A stretch of DNA of 64,000 bases, taken from contig JAFGXR010000114.1 in assembly GCA_016936555.1 (NCBI GenBank), positions 1-64,000 on the forward strand, given 5' to 3'. This document shows positions 32,259 through 40,914 of the stretch, in pieces. The notes under the pieces were generated by a model, which saw only the letters and a list, made by a program, of their open reading frames with translations, was not told where the DNA came from and made no database searches. Both the position numbers and the translations under genes were made by a program. Numbering within the stretch: the first letter of the stretch is position 1; every line of letters begins with the position of its first letter. The DNA is from Spirochaetales bacterium. Its GTDB lineage: Bacteria; Spirochaetota; Spirochaetia; DSM-2461.

Positions 32259-33524
32259 CTATTTCAGCAGTGACTGCCAGGATTTGTCCATTCTGTCCAG
32301 AACTTCGGCAAAGGTAATTTTACCTGCCACATATTCCTGGAGGATGTCCGAGGCATTCTGGGTGAATCCCTGAGGCCAGAGCCCGAAAGTCCAGTGTATT
32401 GTTTTTCCGGCTTTCGAATAAGCCAGAACATCGGAGCTGATTCCGCCGCTCAGTTCGACATCGAAATTGTCATATGCCGGTATGGAGTTCAGAGATGTGA
32501 CCAGCTGTTCCTGTCCCGGCGCTTCATTCAGCAGCCAGTTGAGGAAAATTCTGGCTTCCTCTTTTACTGCGGAGTCTTTGGAAACAACCCAGTACCAGGG
32601 AACACCGACGGGAATGCGTCCGCTTGTTGCGGCATTCTCACCAATGGCCAGGGGAACTAATCCCATTTCAATATCGGGGTTCGCATCGAGAATGGCTGCT
32701 TCCTTCCAGTTTCCCTGCTGAATCATGGCTGCCTGCTCTCCCGCAAAAAGGGATACCTGCATATTGTGGTCTTCTGTCAGAGGATCTTTTGCCGTGTTTT
32801 CTTTTACGAGATTAATAAGTTTTTCCAGAGCCAGAAACTGTTCGTTACCGGCAATAGTTGCCGATCCGTTATTCAATTTCTCAATAAAGCCGAAGGGATC
32901 GTCCTGCATGGCGAAGGGAACGTTAAGCTGATGGTTGGAAATAACCCACCATGTTCCGTAACCGGAAACAAAAGGAGTTATTCCCGCAGCATTCAATTTA
33001 TCGACTGCTGCTGAAAGCTCTGTGAATGTTTCCGGGACTTTTGTAATGCCCGCCTGTTTGAAGAGCTTTTTATTGTAGATGTATCCATAACCCTCTATGG
33101 AAGAGGGAAGGCCCATCAGTTTTCCATCGTAATACGCGCTTTCCCGGGAAATCGGAAGGAAATTATCAACGACTTCCATATCGGAAAGGTCATCGAGATG
33201 CTCCTGCCAGGCCGCATAGTCTCCGGCTCCGGCTATCATGAAAATATCGGGAAGGGTTTTTGTCTGGACTCTTGAAGCCAGGACTGGGTGGTAATCCGCG
33301 CCTCCGCCGACGACTTCCACTTCGATCCTGATATCGGGATAGGTTTCATTGAATTTTTCCACGACTGTATTCATCGGCTCTCCCCAGACGGATTTTCCGC
33401 TGATGAAGAGCTGTACAGTTTTCTGTTCTTTTCCATTCATGTCTCCGCTTTCCTGGGAACCTCCGGCAATAACCGGCATCAGTCCCAGGATAAACAGCAG
33501 ACTCAATACAAACAGCTTTTTCAT
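32259..33524 (-). CDS. Carbohydrate ABC transporter substrate-binding protein
   Basis: 421 aa CUT1 (family 1) binding protein. Start ATG 33524 is chosen because AAAGGAG lies six bases upstream and a signal peptide follows (K-K-L-F-V-L-S-L-L-F); the longer frame from 33569 is non-native. The signal ends V-I-A-G-G-S-Q-E-S without Cys, a form common in spirochaete binding proteins. Seen: F-N-E-T-Y-P-D-I-R-I-E-V, D-I-F-M-I-A-G-A-G-D, G-L-P-S-S-I-E-G-Y-G-Y-I-Y-N, and F-A-G-E-Q-A-A-M-I-Q-Q-G-N-W. The ligand is probably a sulfated oligosaccharide given the neighbours (inference). Confidence 0.93.
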   Translation of the reverse strand: MKKLFVLSLLFILGLMPVIAGGSQESGDMNGKEQKTVQLFISGKSVWGEPMNTVVEKFNETYPDIRIEVEVVGGGADYHPVLASRVQTKTLPDIFMIAGAGDYAAWQEHLDDLSDMEVVDNFLPISRESAYYDGKLMGLPSSIEGYGYIYNKKLFKQAGITKVPETFTELSAAVDKLNAAGITPFVSGYGTWWVISNHQLNVPFAMQDDPFGFIEKLNNGSATIAGNEQFLALEKLINLVKENTAKDPLTEDHNMQVSLFAGEQAAMIQQGNWKEAAILDANPDIEMGLVPLAIGENAATSGRIPVGVPWYWVVSKDSAVKEEARIFLNWLLNEAPGQEQLVTSLNSIPAYDNFDVELSGGISSDVLAYSKAGKTIHWTFGLWPQGFTQNASDILQEYVAGKITFAEVLDRMDKSWQSLLK

Positions 33525-33565
33525 AAATTGCTCCTTTTCTAATTTTAATAATAAACCGGATAAAT

Positions 33566-34780
33566 TCATGAGAATCGTACCGGCAAACCATTCTTGTCAA
33601 TTGATTCCTGGGCGGCCAGGACCATCTCCAGAGATTTCATACCGTCAATAGCTTTCACAGTAGGATTATCTCCGTCCAGGAATTTCTTTAAAACTCTAAT
33701 AAGATCTTCATCAGCCCCGAAGTGGCTTGAACCGAAGTTATCTCCTTTACAGTCGAATATTTCTTCTTTCTCTCCCCATCGGGAATAGAGAGTGACTGTT
33801 CCTTCGTGTCGGTTGAGGAAAATTTTTCCCTTCTCCCCGAGGAGAGTGAGCGTTTCCTGGTCCTTTGTATCGGGACCGAAAATCGAGAAGAAAAGGGATG
33901 CTTTCACACCGGAAGGATACACGACTGATACCAGGGCGTGGTCACTGATATCCGAACCGGGCGCGTAAACACAGGTATCAATCATTTCGATTTCCTCATC
34001 GGTGTTTTTCCAGGAATCCAGCTGCAGCACATAAGCCCCGTCGGAAATTTTCTGATCGTCTCTTCTGTAATGACAATCCCGTTTGCAGACGCGGCATGAC
34101 TTGGGTGCATTCTCTTCCACGGGGAAAACGGAACTCCTGCCGCCGACGGCCGTCAGAAAAGAGGGATATTCTCCGGCCATCCAGTTGAATACGTCGAAGT
34201 GATGGGAGTTCTTATCGTTTATGCTCCCACCCGAAAGTTCTCTTTTACGATGCCATGTCTGCAGGTATCTCTGATAGGGAATCAGTGAGTTTATCTCCAT
34301 CATCTGAAGCTTTCCTATAACTCCGCTGTCCAGCAGTTCCTTGGCCTTGATCCAGGGCGCCTCATAGCGTCTGGTAAAACCCATAATAAGAGGATTCGCT
34401 TTTTCTGCTTCGACAATGGCTTCGGCATCATCCAGTGTCACTGAAATCGGCTTATCCAGATAAACTTTCTTGCCTTTTCTCAACGCCATTACAGCCGGTT
34501 CTCTGTGATTATTTGTATGATTGGTTATTATGATTATCCGGCACTCTTCGGAATCTATCATTTCGTTATAGCTGCCGTATACTTTTACCGATCTGTTAAC
34601 TCCCATATCTGAATAGAGCTTTTCCAGATATTCTTTTGATTCGTAGGATCTTTTTTCAACAATATCGTAAACGCCCTGAACGACAATTCCAGTTTCTTTA
34701 TATAAGGTAACAATGGCCTGGCCCAGACAATAAACTCCCCTGACTCCAGCTCCGATTATTCCGGCTCCGATTTCCATCAA
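33566..34780 (-). CDS. Gfo/Idh/MocA-family oxidoreductase with Cys-rich insert
   Basis: 404 aa NAD(P)-dependent sugar oxidoreductase. The Rossmann start G-I-I-G-A-G-V-R-G and the family's G-K-K-V-Y-L-D-K-P-I-S (catalytic Lys) and G-F-T-R-R-Y-E motifs are present; N-D-K-N-S-H-H-F-D supplies the His. An insert near residue 235, C-R-V-C-K-R-D-C-H-Y, may bind a metal; similar Cys-rich inserts occur in a subset of this family. It is the first gene of the glycan operon and divergent from the LysR regulator, so it likely oxidises or epimerises the released sugar. Confidence 0.9.
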   Translation of the reverse strand: MMEIGAGIIGAGVRGVYCLGQAIVTLYKETGIVVQGVYDIVEKRSYESKEYLEKLYSDMGVNRSVKVYGSYNEMIDSEECRIIIITNHTNNHREPAVMALRKGKKVYLDKPISVTLDDAEAIVEAEKANPLIMGFTRRYEAPWIKAKELLDSGVIGKLQMMEINSLIPYQRYLQTWHRKRELSGGSINDKNSHHFDVFNWMAGEYPSFLTAVGGRSSVFPVEENAPKSCRVCKRDCHYRRDDQKISDGAYVLQLDSWKNTDEEIEMIDTCVYAPGSDISDHALVSVVYPSGVKASLFFSIFGPDTKDQETLTLLGEKGKIFLNRHEGTVTLYSRWGEKEEIFDCKGDNFGSSHFGADEDLIRVLKKFLDGDNPTVKAIDGMKSLEMVLAAQESIDKNGLPVRFS

Positions 34781-34849
34781 ATCGTCTCCTTTTTTTATTA
34801 TCAGGTTTATTGTATTTCCTTCTTGAATAACGCGCTAATACATATAAGC

Positions 34850-34875
34850 TATACAGGGTATAACTTTCAGTTATA
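34850..34875 (+). promoter_or_regulatory. Overlapping inverted repeats, candidate LysR operator
   Basis: Two overlapping palindromes lie in the divergent Gfo/Idh/MocA-LysR region: TATAC-AGG-GTATA (34850-34862) and TATAAC-TTTCA-GTTATA (34859-34875). The second has the T-N11-A spacing of LysR-type boxes. A TATACT -10 (34874-34879) overlaps its edge, as in autorepressing LysR genes. Confidence 0.55.
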
Positions 34876-34885
34876 TACTATAATC

Positions 34886-35797
34886 ATGTACTACCATTTA
34901 CTGAATTTTAAAACTGTAGTTGATGCCGGAAGCATTAATCGGGCAAGCAGAATCCTTAATCTGAGTCAGCCGGCCTTATCCAAATCAATACAAAATCTCG
35001 AGCACTATTACCAGGTCGGTCTGCTTGAACGTAATGCCAGAGGCGTCCGCCCGACAGTTTCCGGAAATATTCTCTATGAAGCAGCAAGCCAGATGGAAAA
35101 AGCTTTTCTGGAAGGAGAGAGAATGATCCAGCAGGAAAAACTTAATAGCGATCCGGATTCCGGTCCGGTGATAATCGAGATAGGCTGTAGTACAATCTGG
35201 ATGGATGTTTTACTTCCGGAAGTTATGAGGACCGTGGATAAAGAAGAAAATTTCAGAATTAAAGTTACAAACGACACTTCTGAGAAACTGATGGACGATC
35301 TGGTGGATGGGAACAAATACAACTTTGTGCTCTGCAGGATTCTTGAAAATAAATCCTTTAAAAATATGCAGTATGAGCCTCTGCTCAAGAGTCAGGTAGC
35401 CGTTTTCACCGATAAAAGCCATCCCCTTTTTGAAAAAGGTCTTGAAAATTATGATTTAAGGAAATTGCGATGGATCAAGCTGAAGAGCCTACCTTCACTG
35501 CGGAAAAACGATCTCAGCGAAATCGGTTTATCGGTCCTTCCCGACGATTTGCTTCCCCCTCCCATTTCTTTTGAAGTGGAGGATTTAATGGCAGCTATTC
35601 AGCTATTAAAAAATCATTATGTCATACTGCTTCCATTGGATTTTTCCAGGCTGCTTAACCGGTATAATATTGAACCTATTCCCCTTCCTAAATCACTGGC
35701 TAATCCCTATTGGCTGGGTATGGTTCATAATAAGAGTCGTGTTGTTCCGCTCCCTGTGAAAATGTTTATGAATCAGATAAGGCTCTTCTTTGCCTGA
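34886..35797 (+). CDS. LysR-family transcriptional regulator
   Basis: 303 aa from ATG 34886. The LysR HTH follows at once: L-N-F-K-T-V-V-D-A-G-S-I-N-R-A-S-R-I-L-N, L-S-Q-P-A-L-S-K-S-I-Q-N-L-E; the periplasmic-binding-like effector domain fills the rest. The longer frame from TTG 34823 would translate the operator region, so I reject it. It is divergent from the glycan operon, with candidate operators between, and probably activates it in response to a glycan breakdown product. Its 3' end overlaps the convergent flavoprotein gene by 32 bp. Confidence 0.92.
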   Translation: MYYHLLNFKTVVDAGSINRASRILNLSQPALSKSIQNLEHYYQVGLLERNARGVRPTVSGNILYEAASQMEKAFLEGERMIQQEKLNSDPDSGPVIIEIGCSTIWMDVLLPEVMRTVDKEENFRIKVTNDTSEKLMDDLVDGNKYNFVLCRILENKSFKNMQYEPLLKSQVAVFTDKSHPLFEKGLENYDLRKLRWIKLKSLPSLRKNDLSEIGLSVLPDDLLPPPISFEVEDLMAAIQLLKNHYVILLPLDFSRLLNRYNIEPIPLPKSLANPYWLGMVHNKSRVVPLPVKMFMNQIRLFFA

Positions 35798-36920
35798 AAT
35801 AAAGAATCAAAGGCAGCTCCAGCATCGTCATCAGGAAAAAAGATCGATATGACCGGTCGCCTCTTAAGATCTCAAAGTATCGTTTCATCACTCTTTCATC
35901 GGCCAGGAGCCGGCCGTAGACGAGATTCTCAAAACGGGAAGACACCCGAGTCATCCTTTCCGACCATATAAGGTTGTTCCCGATCTTTTTCAATAGGCTT
36001 CTCTTATACCCCTGCACTGCACTATCCCGGCTTTTGGCTTCAGTTGCCTTTTCCGCCGCCAGACGACCTGATATCAGGGCATTGCGTATACCTTCTCCGC
36101 TGAATGAATCGACCAGCCCGGCCGCATCGCCGGCAAGCATGATCCGACCGGTAGCCAATTTGTGTTTGAGATTGGATACGGGAATAAAGCAGCCCTGAGG
36201 TTTTTCGGTCTGATCCAGATTATGGGACGCCAGAAATGTTTTGTACACATGGCGCAACTCTTTAGCCGATGCCGCCTCTCCTCCGATCCCGGCGGAGATA
36301 TACTCTCCTTTGGGAAACAGCCAGCCGTATCCCTTCCTGATAAACCCGAAATCGAGTTCCACGACAGTTTTTTCGCTCTGCCTAATAGGATGTCCATTGT
36401 CTGCAGGGTGGGAAATAAGACAGAAGCGTGTTTCCGCTTTTGAAAAAGGGGCCCGTACGGATTTTGCCGCAGGGCTGAAAAAACCGTCGGCGCCGATACA
36501 GTACCGGCTGTAATGGGTTCCCTTATCCGTTTCGATTTCCACAAGCCCGCTGGTCTCCCGGACCGCGCGGCATGTCTCCTGACTGAAAACGGCTCCCTGC
36601 GAAAGAGCCTGTTCAAGCAGATAATTGTCAAAATGAATTCGCCGGATCATATAAGCTACGGGTGTTTCGCTTTCTATCATATGGATCTGATTCCGGTAAA
36701 CCGACCTCATTCCATAGCATTTGTGCTCTATCAGATGCTCCGGCAGATCTCCGCCCAGTTCTTTATATGCCGCGGCAGATAAGCCACCTCCGCAGGGTTT
36801 GTCTCTCGGGAAGCTTTTTTTGTCGATTACAAGAACGTTTAAACCCAGTTCCGCTCCTTTTTTAGCGGCCGATGAACCGGCTGGTCCGGCTCCGATGACA
36901 ATCAAATCATGTATTTTCAC
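35766..36920 (-). CDS. Geranylgeranyl reductase-family FAD-dependent oxidoreductase
   Basis: 384 aa. The FAD Rossmann motif G-A-G-P-A-G-S-S-A-A (residues 10-19), the K-P-C-G-G-G-L-S signature after the second strand, and G-D-A-A-G-L-V-D-S-F-S-G-E-G-I near residue 275 are the marks of GGR/halogenase-type flavoproteins. Relatives reduce isoprenoid double bonds in archaeal lipids, chlorophyll or quinone side chains; the substrate here is unknown. It is the last gene of a coupled operon with a LolA-like protein and an adenylate cyclase (4-bp overlaps). Confidence 0.88.
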   Translation of the reverse strand: MKIHDLIVIGAGPAGSSAAKKGAELGLNVLVIDKKSFPRDKPCGGGLSAAAYKELGGDLPEHLIEHKCYGMRSVYRNQIHMIESETPVAYMIRRIHFDNYLLEQALSQGAVFSQETCRAVRETSGLVEIETDKGTHYSRYCIGADGFFSPAAKSVRAPFSKAETRFCLISHPADNGHPIRQSEKTVVELDFGFIRKGYGWLFPKGEYISAGIGGEAASAKELRHVYKTFLASHNLDQTEKPQGCFIPVSNLKHKLATGRIMLAGDAAGLVDSFSGEGIRNALISGRLAAEKATEAKSRDSAVQGYKRSLLKKIGNNLIWSERMTRVSSRFENLVYGRLLADERVMKRYFEILRGDRSYRSFFLMTMLELPLILYFRQRRALSDS

Positions 36921-37645
36921 TCTTTAAGCTCCAGCGGAAGGTCTATGTTGTTCCTGATTCCCGATGTTCTGAGATTTTCAGCTTCGTAGCGGACATGGAA
37001 AAGCTCCCGGGGAAGACCCGTATTTATCAGATAGGATCGCCAGACGACATGCTGAACCAGAGTTTTTCCCTCGAAAGATTTTGTGTAAAGAGGCATCAGA
37101 TTGTTTTTTGAGATAAACAGAACTTCTCTGGTTATGCCATTTTCCGGTTCATTAAGGCTGAAATCAAAAAGCCATCCTTCGGTCTCAGCGGTAAATATGA
37201 GGCGGCTGGAATCTTTCAGACTGACAAGGCGCTCCCAGGCCGCAATCGCATCGCTCTGATCGAAAGCCACGCCGCGAATCGTTGTGGCCAGAGGGCTGTC
37301 CTTTTCCACGGTTACGGCGAAGGGAGAGAGTATCCCTCCTTTGCGCCCTGTAACTTTCCCGTCTTCCTCCAGAACGGCGATGCTGCCGTCATCGCCATTT
37401 CTGTTTCCCCTGATAATGTCCATGCGGATGAGTCTCGGCTTTTTAAAATAGAAATTAATATATCGTATTTCCTCTTTCCGGCCTTTCACGCTCCACTCGT
37501 ACATCCGGCACTGGTAGTCTTCAATTTCCGAAAGCATCTTTTCCATTCTTCCGGCGATGTGCCAGGGATCTTCATTTTGCTGAGCCGGAAGCAGAGAGAG
37601 GACAAATAGGGTAAATATATGGATCAATACTGATTTTCTTTTCAC
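36917..37645 (-). CDS. Secreted LolA-like (outer-membrane lipoprotein-sorting fold) protein
   Basis: 242 aa with a Sec signal peptide ending P-A-Q-Q. A beta-rich body with Y-I-N-F-Y-F-K-K-P-R-L-I-R-M-D-I and later P-L-Y-T-K-S-F-E-G fits the LolA/LppX-type half-barrel that carries lipids or lipoproteins across the periplasm (DUF1571-like). It overlaps the cyclase upstream and the flavoprotein downstream by four bases each. The role is inferred from fold resemblance only. Confidence 0.68.
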   Translation of the reverse strand: MKRKSVLIHIFTLFVLSLLPAQQNEDPWHIAGRMEKMLSEIEDYQCRMYEWSVKGRKEEIRYINFYFKKPRLIRMDIIRGNRNGDDGSIAVLEEDGKVTGRKGGILSPFAVTVEKDSPLATTIRGVAFDQSDAIAAWERLVSLKDSSRLIFTAETEGWLFDFSLNEPENGITREVLFISKNNLMPLYTKSFEGKTLVQHVVWRSYLINTGLPRELFHVRYEAENLRTSGIRNNIDLPLELKE

Positions 37646-38868
37646 TTTTTCAAACCCGTCACTCTGTACACCCGGACCGGTTCGGGTTTTCCTTTCAGCT
37701 CAAGGGACCCCATATCCTCGGTTACCACATGTTCGCAAATCTCCTCACAGGTGCGGCTGCTGATGACAACCGTATCCGGATCGGCAACGGACTGGAGGCG
37801 CGAGGCCGTGTTGACCGTATCGCCGATAGCCGTAAAATCCATCCGCTTCGGAGAGCCTATGTTCCCGATAATGACTTTCCCCGTATCAATCGCTATGCGG
37901 GTATGGAAAGAAATGGAGTCTCCTCCTTCTTTCTCCCAGTCCCCCTGAAGTTCCTTCAGCCTCTTCTGCATGGCCAGGGCGCAGCGGACCGCGCTGAGAG
38001 TGTCGTCCTTCGTCGGATTGATCGCTCCGAAAATGCCGATGACCGCGTCTCCCACGAACTTATCCACCATTCCGCCGTATTCGAAGATAACGTTGGACAT
38101 TTCCTCCAGATAGCTGTTCAGTCTGATGATCACTTCTTCCGGCTCTTTGAGGGACAGCAGTGTCGTGAACCCTTTGATGTCGGAAAAAACGACCGAGACT
38201 TTCTTCAGGCTTCCGCCGGGCTGCAGCTCCTCGGGATGCTCGATCAGTTCGTCTACGATATTGTAGCTCAGGTAGCGCTGAAGCATGGAACGTAGTTCCC
38301 TCCGCCTGTTCTGCTCCTCGAGCATCTCTTTCTGGCCGATGAGAATATTATCGAATTCCTCGTGTTCCTCCCGCGCCAGGTAACCGCTGACTATGGCTAT
38401 GAGATTGATGAAGAGGCTGCGGAGAGCCAGGTCCTGAAGGGAAACCGGCAGATCCCTTAAAAGAATCGAAGCCGTGTAGAACCCGGAGAAGAGAACTCCC
38501 GAGATGATAACCCCTTTCATCCCGAAACGGGCTGCATGGGAAATGAGAAGGATAATGTACCAGAGATAGATGTCCTGGCTGCCTCCGGCATAAATCAGAA
38601 CAAGGGAAAAGATGATATCCAGAACCGAAGAGATGACAGTCATGTGGGTAATGAAATCCGTTCTTTTCCTGACCAGCAGATGAAGAGTCAAATTGTACCC
38701 GACAGCCAGGGGCAGAGCCAGATAGAAAACAGTAAAGGGAATAATCGGCGAAATGAACTGGATGACGGAACAGGAAACTATCAGCCACCACCGGAGCACC
38801 ACTCCGGTCCGCTCAATGAAAAAAGCTCTTTGATTCGGGTCCAGAAAACTCTGCCGGTAACTGTCCAT
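37642..38868 (-). CDS. Membrane class III adenylate/guanylate cyclase
   Basis: 408 aa: about six N-terminal membrane helices (residues 25-170), a short coiled linker, then a class III catalytic domain. The metal Asp residues are in V-F-S-D-I-K-G-F-T and G-D-A-V-I-G-I-F-G; the base-binding Lys region is G-S-P-K-R-M-D-F-T, and the transition-state Asn/Arg motif is G-D-T-V-N-T-A-S-R-L. The protein should make cAMP (Lys and Thr/Asp pattern), though specificity is inferred. A TATAAT ends six bases before ATG 38868, so the mRNA may be leaderless. It is the first gene of a three-gene operon. Confidence 0.92.
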   Translation of the reverse strand: MDSYRQSFLDPNQRAFFIERTGVVLRWWLIVSCSVIQFISPIIPFTVFYLALPLAVGYNLTLHLLVRKRTDFITHMTVISSVLDIIFSLVLIYAGGSQDIYLWYIILLISHAARFGMKGVIISGVLFSGFYTASILLRDLPVSLQDLALRSLFINLIAIVSGYLAREEHEEFDNILIGQKEMLEEQNRRRELRSMLQRYLSYNIVDELIEHPEELQPGGSLKKVSVVFSDIKGFTTLLSLKEPEEVIIRLNSYLEEMSNVIFEYGGMVDKFVGDAVIGIFGAINPTKDDTLSAVRCALAMQKRLKELQGDWEKEGGDSISFHTRIAIDTGKVIIGNIGSPKRMDFTAIGDTVNTASRLQSVADPDTVVISSRTCEEICEHVVTEDMGSLELKGKPEPVRVYRVTGLKK

Positions 38869-38905
38869 AATATAATTATAAACTGAAAATACGGAAAAAT
38901 CATTT

Positions 38906-39571
38906 TTATAACATAATCTTTAGAAGCTCGTCGGTGTGACTGTACATAGGCATATGGTCGCTTTCGATTGTATGGAAATCCCATCCTTTTTCTTTTATAA
39001 AAATCGCTGTCTCCCGAAGAAGGGGAGTAAAAGACCACTCTTCGTCTTTATCTGTGCATTCGATATAGACCGGCATCAGGCTGTCCAGTCTTTCGGGATT
39101 ATATTGAACTGGAGTAAACAGGGTATTCATGGGATGGCTTCTGTAGCGGCTGTCCGTTTCAAAAAAAGGAGGGATCATCTCTTCGTCGCCCATGACATGG
39201 GAGTAGGCTTTGATCTGTCTCGTTATTTTTTCCCCGGCGATATGGGAAAAAGACTGGCCGGAGCGGGGGACAAAAGCATCGATGTAGATCAGTCTGGCAA
39301 TCCTGTCCCGGTATTTTTCCGCCACGGCGGTGGCTGTCATACCTCCGAAGCTGAAAGCGGCGATGTTGACCGGTCCTTCCGATCCTTCAATAATCGAGGA
39401 AATGCTTCCGATGAAATGAGTCAGGTCGATATCTTTTCCCGATCGGGACCCCATACCCGGTAAATCCGGAGCAGCCGATTCGATACCCAGAGTTTTCAGG
39501 TGATTCTGTATCGGCGTCCATTGCCAGGATCCTCCCCAGCCGCCGTGGATGAAAATCCATTTTGCATTCAT
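38906..39571 (-). CDS. Alpha/beta hydrolase
   Basis: 221 aa. The oxyanion-hole motif F-I-H-G-G-W-G-G-S (residues 7-15), the nucleophile elbow A-F-S-F-G-G-M near residue 74, a late Asp region (E-C-T-D-K-D-E-E-W) and the C-terminal E-S-D-H-M-P-M carrying the catalytic His are all present. It resembles salicylate-esterase/MenH-type small hydrolases. The substrate is unknown. It is divergent from the lipid island operon; its own promoter puts ATG nine bases after the -10. Confidence 0.9.
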   Translation of the reverse strand: MNAKWIFIHGGWGGSWQWTPIQNHLKTLGIESAAPDLPGMGSRSGKDIDLTHFIGSISSIIEGSEGPVNIAAFSFGGMTATAVAEKYRDRIARLIYIDAFVPRSGQSFSHIAGEKITRQIKAYSHVMGDEEMIPPFFETDSRYRSHPMNTLFTPVQYNPERLDSLMPVYIECTDKDEEWSFTPLLRETAIFIKEKGWDFHTIESDHMPMYSHTDELLKIML

Positions 39572-39580
39572 GTCCTCAAA

Positions 39581-39608
39581 ATTATACTTTCCCGGTGAAG
39601 GCGGTCAA
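39581..39608 (-). promoter_or_regulatory. Promoter of the alpha/beta hydrolase (near-leaderless)
   Basis: Minus strand TTGACC (39608-39603), 16-bp spacer, TATAAT (39586-39581), then nine bases to ATG 39571. GAGGA lies too close to the ATG to act as a normal ribosome site. Confidence 0.65.
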
Positions 39609-39621
39609 TAGGCTGAATAAT

Positions 39622-39669
39622 CGAGTGAATGTTCATTTTCTTTGAAATAATACGAGCGACTGTTCATTC
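39622..39669 (+). promoter_or_regulatory. Direct-repeated palindromic boxes upstream of the lipid operon
   Basis: CGAGTGAATGTTCATT (39622-39637) and CGAGCGACTGTTCATT (39653-39668) match at 13 of 16 positions and lie 31 bp (about three turns) apart. Each contains a near-palindrome GA(A/C)TG-TT-CATT(C). This resembles the acyl-CoA-responsive TetR-type FadR box of Bacillus (TGAATGAMTARTCATTCA). A similar site lies at 60734-60750. Confidence 0.45.
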
Positions 39670-39714
39670 TTTATTATTGAGCCGAAAAATTAAATTTTAC
39701 ACGGATTTTCATCC

Positions 39715-39747
39715 TTGATTCTCACAATGGCAAGCGGTTAATATAAT
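39715..39747 (+). promoter_or_regulatory. Candidate promoter of the lipid biosynthesis operon
   Basis: TTGATT (39715-39720), 18-bp spacer, TAATAT (39739-39744), overlapping TATAAT (39742-39747). GGAG then lies eight bases before ATG 39771. Confidence 0.45.
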
Positions 39748-39770
39748 GAACTGATATTGGAGATATGCTG

Positions 39771-40901
39771 ATGAGTGAAGAAATTAAGATTGTTCCTGTT
39801 TCATCCAAAAAGGAAATTAACCGTTTTATCAAGTTTCCATGGACGGTGTACCGTGGTGAGAAAACATATGAAAACTGGGTGCCTCCTCTGATTCTCGGAG
39901 AGAAAGATCTCTTCAACAAGGATAAAGATCCTTTTTATAAACACGCTGAAACACAGCTGTTTCTCGCCTACAGGGGGGATAAGCTTTCGGGACGAATCGC
40001 CGCTATCGTAGACTTCGCCTATATTGAATATCAGAAAGACAACAGCGGGTTTTTCGGTTTTTTTGAATCTCTGGACGACCAGGAAGTCGCCGATGCCCTT
40101 TTCAGGGCCGCTGAAGAATGGGTGAAAGGGAAAGGATACAACACCATCAAAGGTCCCATGAATCCGACGACGGGGAAAACCATCGGGTGCCTCATCGATT
40201 CCTTCGACATCCCCCCCATCATTGAAATGCCCTACAACGCCGATTACTACCCTCCCATGATCGAGAAGTGCGGCTATGGAAAATCCAAGGATCTCTTCTG
40301 CTACCGCATGGATAAGAGTCTCAAGATTTCAGACAAAATGATCAGAGTCTCGGAAATCGTAAAAAAGAGATACAACGTCACAATCAAACCCATTGATATG
40401 AAGAAATGGGATGAGACGATTGAGCTTCTCCGCGATATGTATAATGAGGCCTGGGCCGATAACTGGGGATTCGTTCCCTGGGAAAAAGAGGAATTCGAGT
40501 ATCTGGCCAAAGATCTTAAAATGATTGCCATTCCCGAGCTGGTTCTTATTGTCTATATGGGCGATGAGCCGGTCGGATTTACAATCCCTCTTCCCGACTT
40601 TAATCAGATCTTTATAAAAATGAACGGCCGTCTCTTTCCGACAGGCCTGCTGAAGATCCTGACAGGGAAGAAAAAAGTCGATATGATCAGGACAGCCATT
40701 CTCGGAGTGAGAAAACACGCCCAGAACAAAGGGCTCGATGCGGTTCTGGTTCGAGAGATCTATGAGCGTGGTGATCGCATGGGTATGCGGGGCTCCGAGC
40801 TCTCCTGGATTCTTGAAGATAATATCAATCTGACAAACCTTCTGGAGAACTGGGGTGCCGAGCACTACAGAACGTACAGAATTTACGAAAAGACAATTTA
40901 A
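39771..40901 (+). CDS. YghO-type GNAT-superfamily N-acyltransferase
   Basis: 376 aa from ATG 39771 (GGAG eight bases upstream). The family signature is clear: F-I-K-F-P-W-T-V-Y-R, W-V-P-P-L-I-L, G-R-I-A-A-I-V-D, G-F-F-G-F-F-E-S, I-K-G-P-M-N-P-T, and a second GNAT-like half ending L-E-N-W-G-A-E-H-Y. Members are predicted N-acyltransferases. By analogy with the GNAT-type ceramide synthase of Caulobacter, encoded near its serine palmitoyltransferase, it may N-acylate the amine made by the alpha-oxoamine synthase in this operon; this is inference. The transacylase gene follows after 13 bases. Confidence 0.8.
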   Translation: MSEEIKIVPVSSKKEINRFIKFPWTVYRGEKTYENWVPPLILGEKDLFNKDKDPFYKHAETQLFLAYRGDKLSGRIAAIVDFAYIEYQKDNSGFFGFFESLDDQEVADALFRAAEEWVKGKGYNTIKGPMNPTTGKTIGCLIDSFDIPPIIEMPYNADYYPPMIEKCGYGKSKDLFCYRMDKSLKISDKMIRVSEIVKKRYNVTIKPIDMKKWDETIELLRDMYNEAWADNWGFVPWEKEEFEYLAKDLKMIAIPELVLIVYMGDEPVGFTIPLPDFNQIFIKMNGRLFPTGLLKILTGKKKVDMIRTAILGVRKHAQNKGLDAVLVREIYERGDRMGMRGSELSWILEDNINLTNLLENWGAEHYRTYRIYEKTI

Positions 40902-40914
40902 CAGAGGTAATAAA

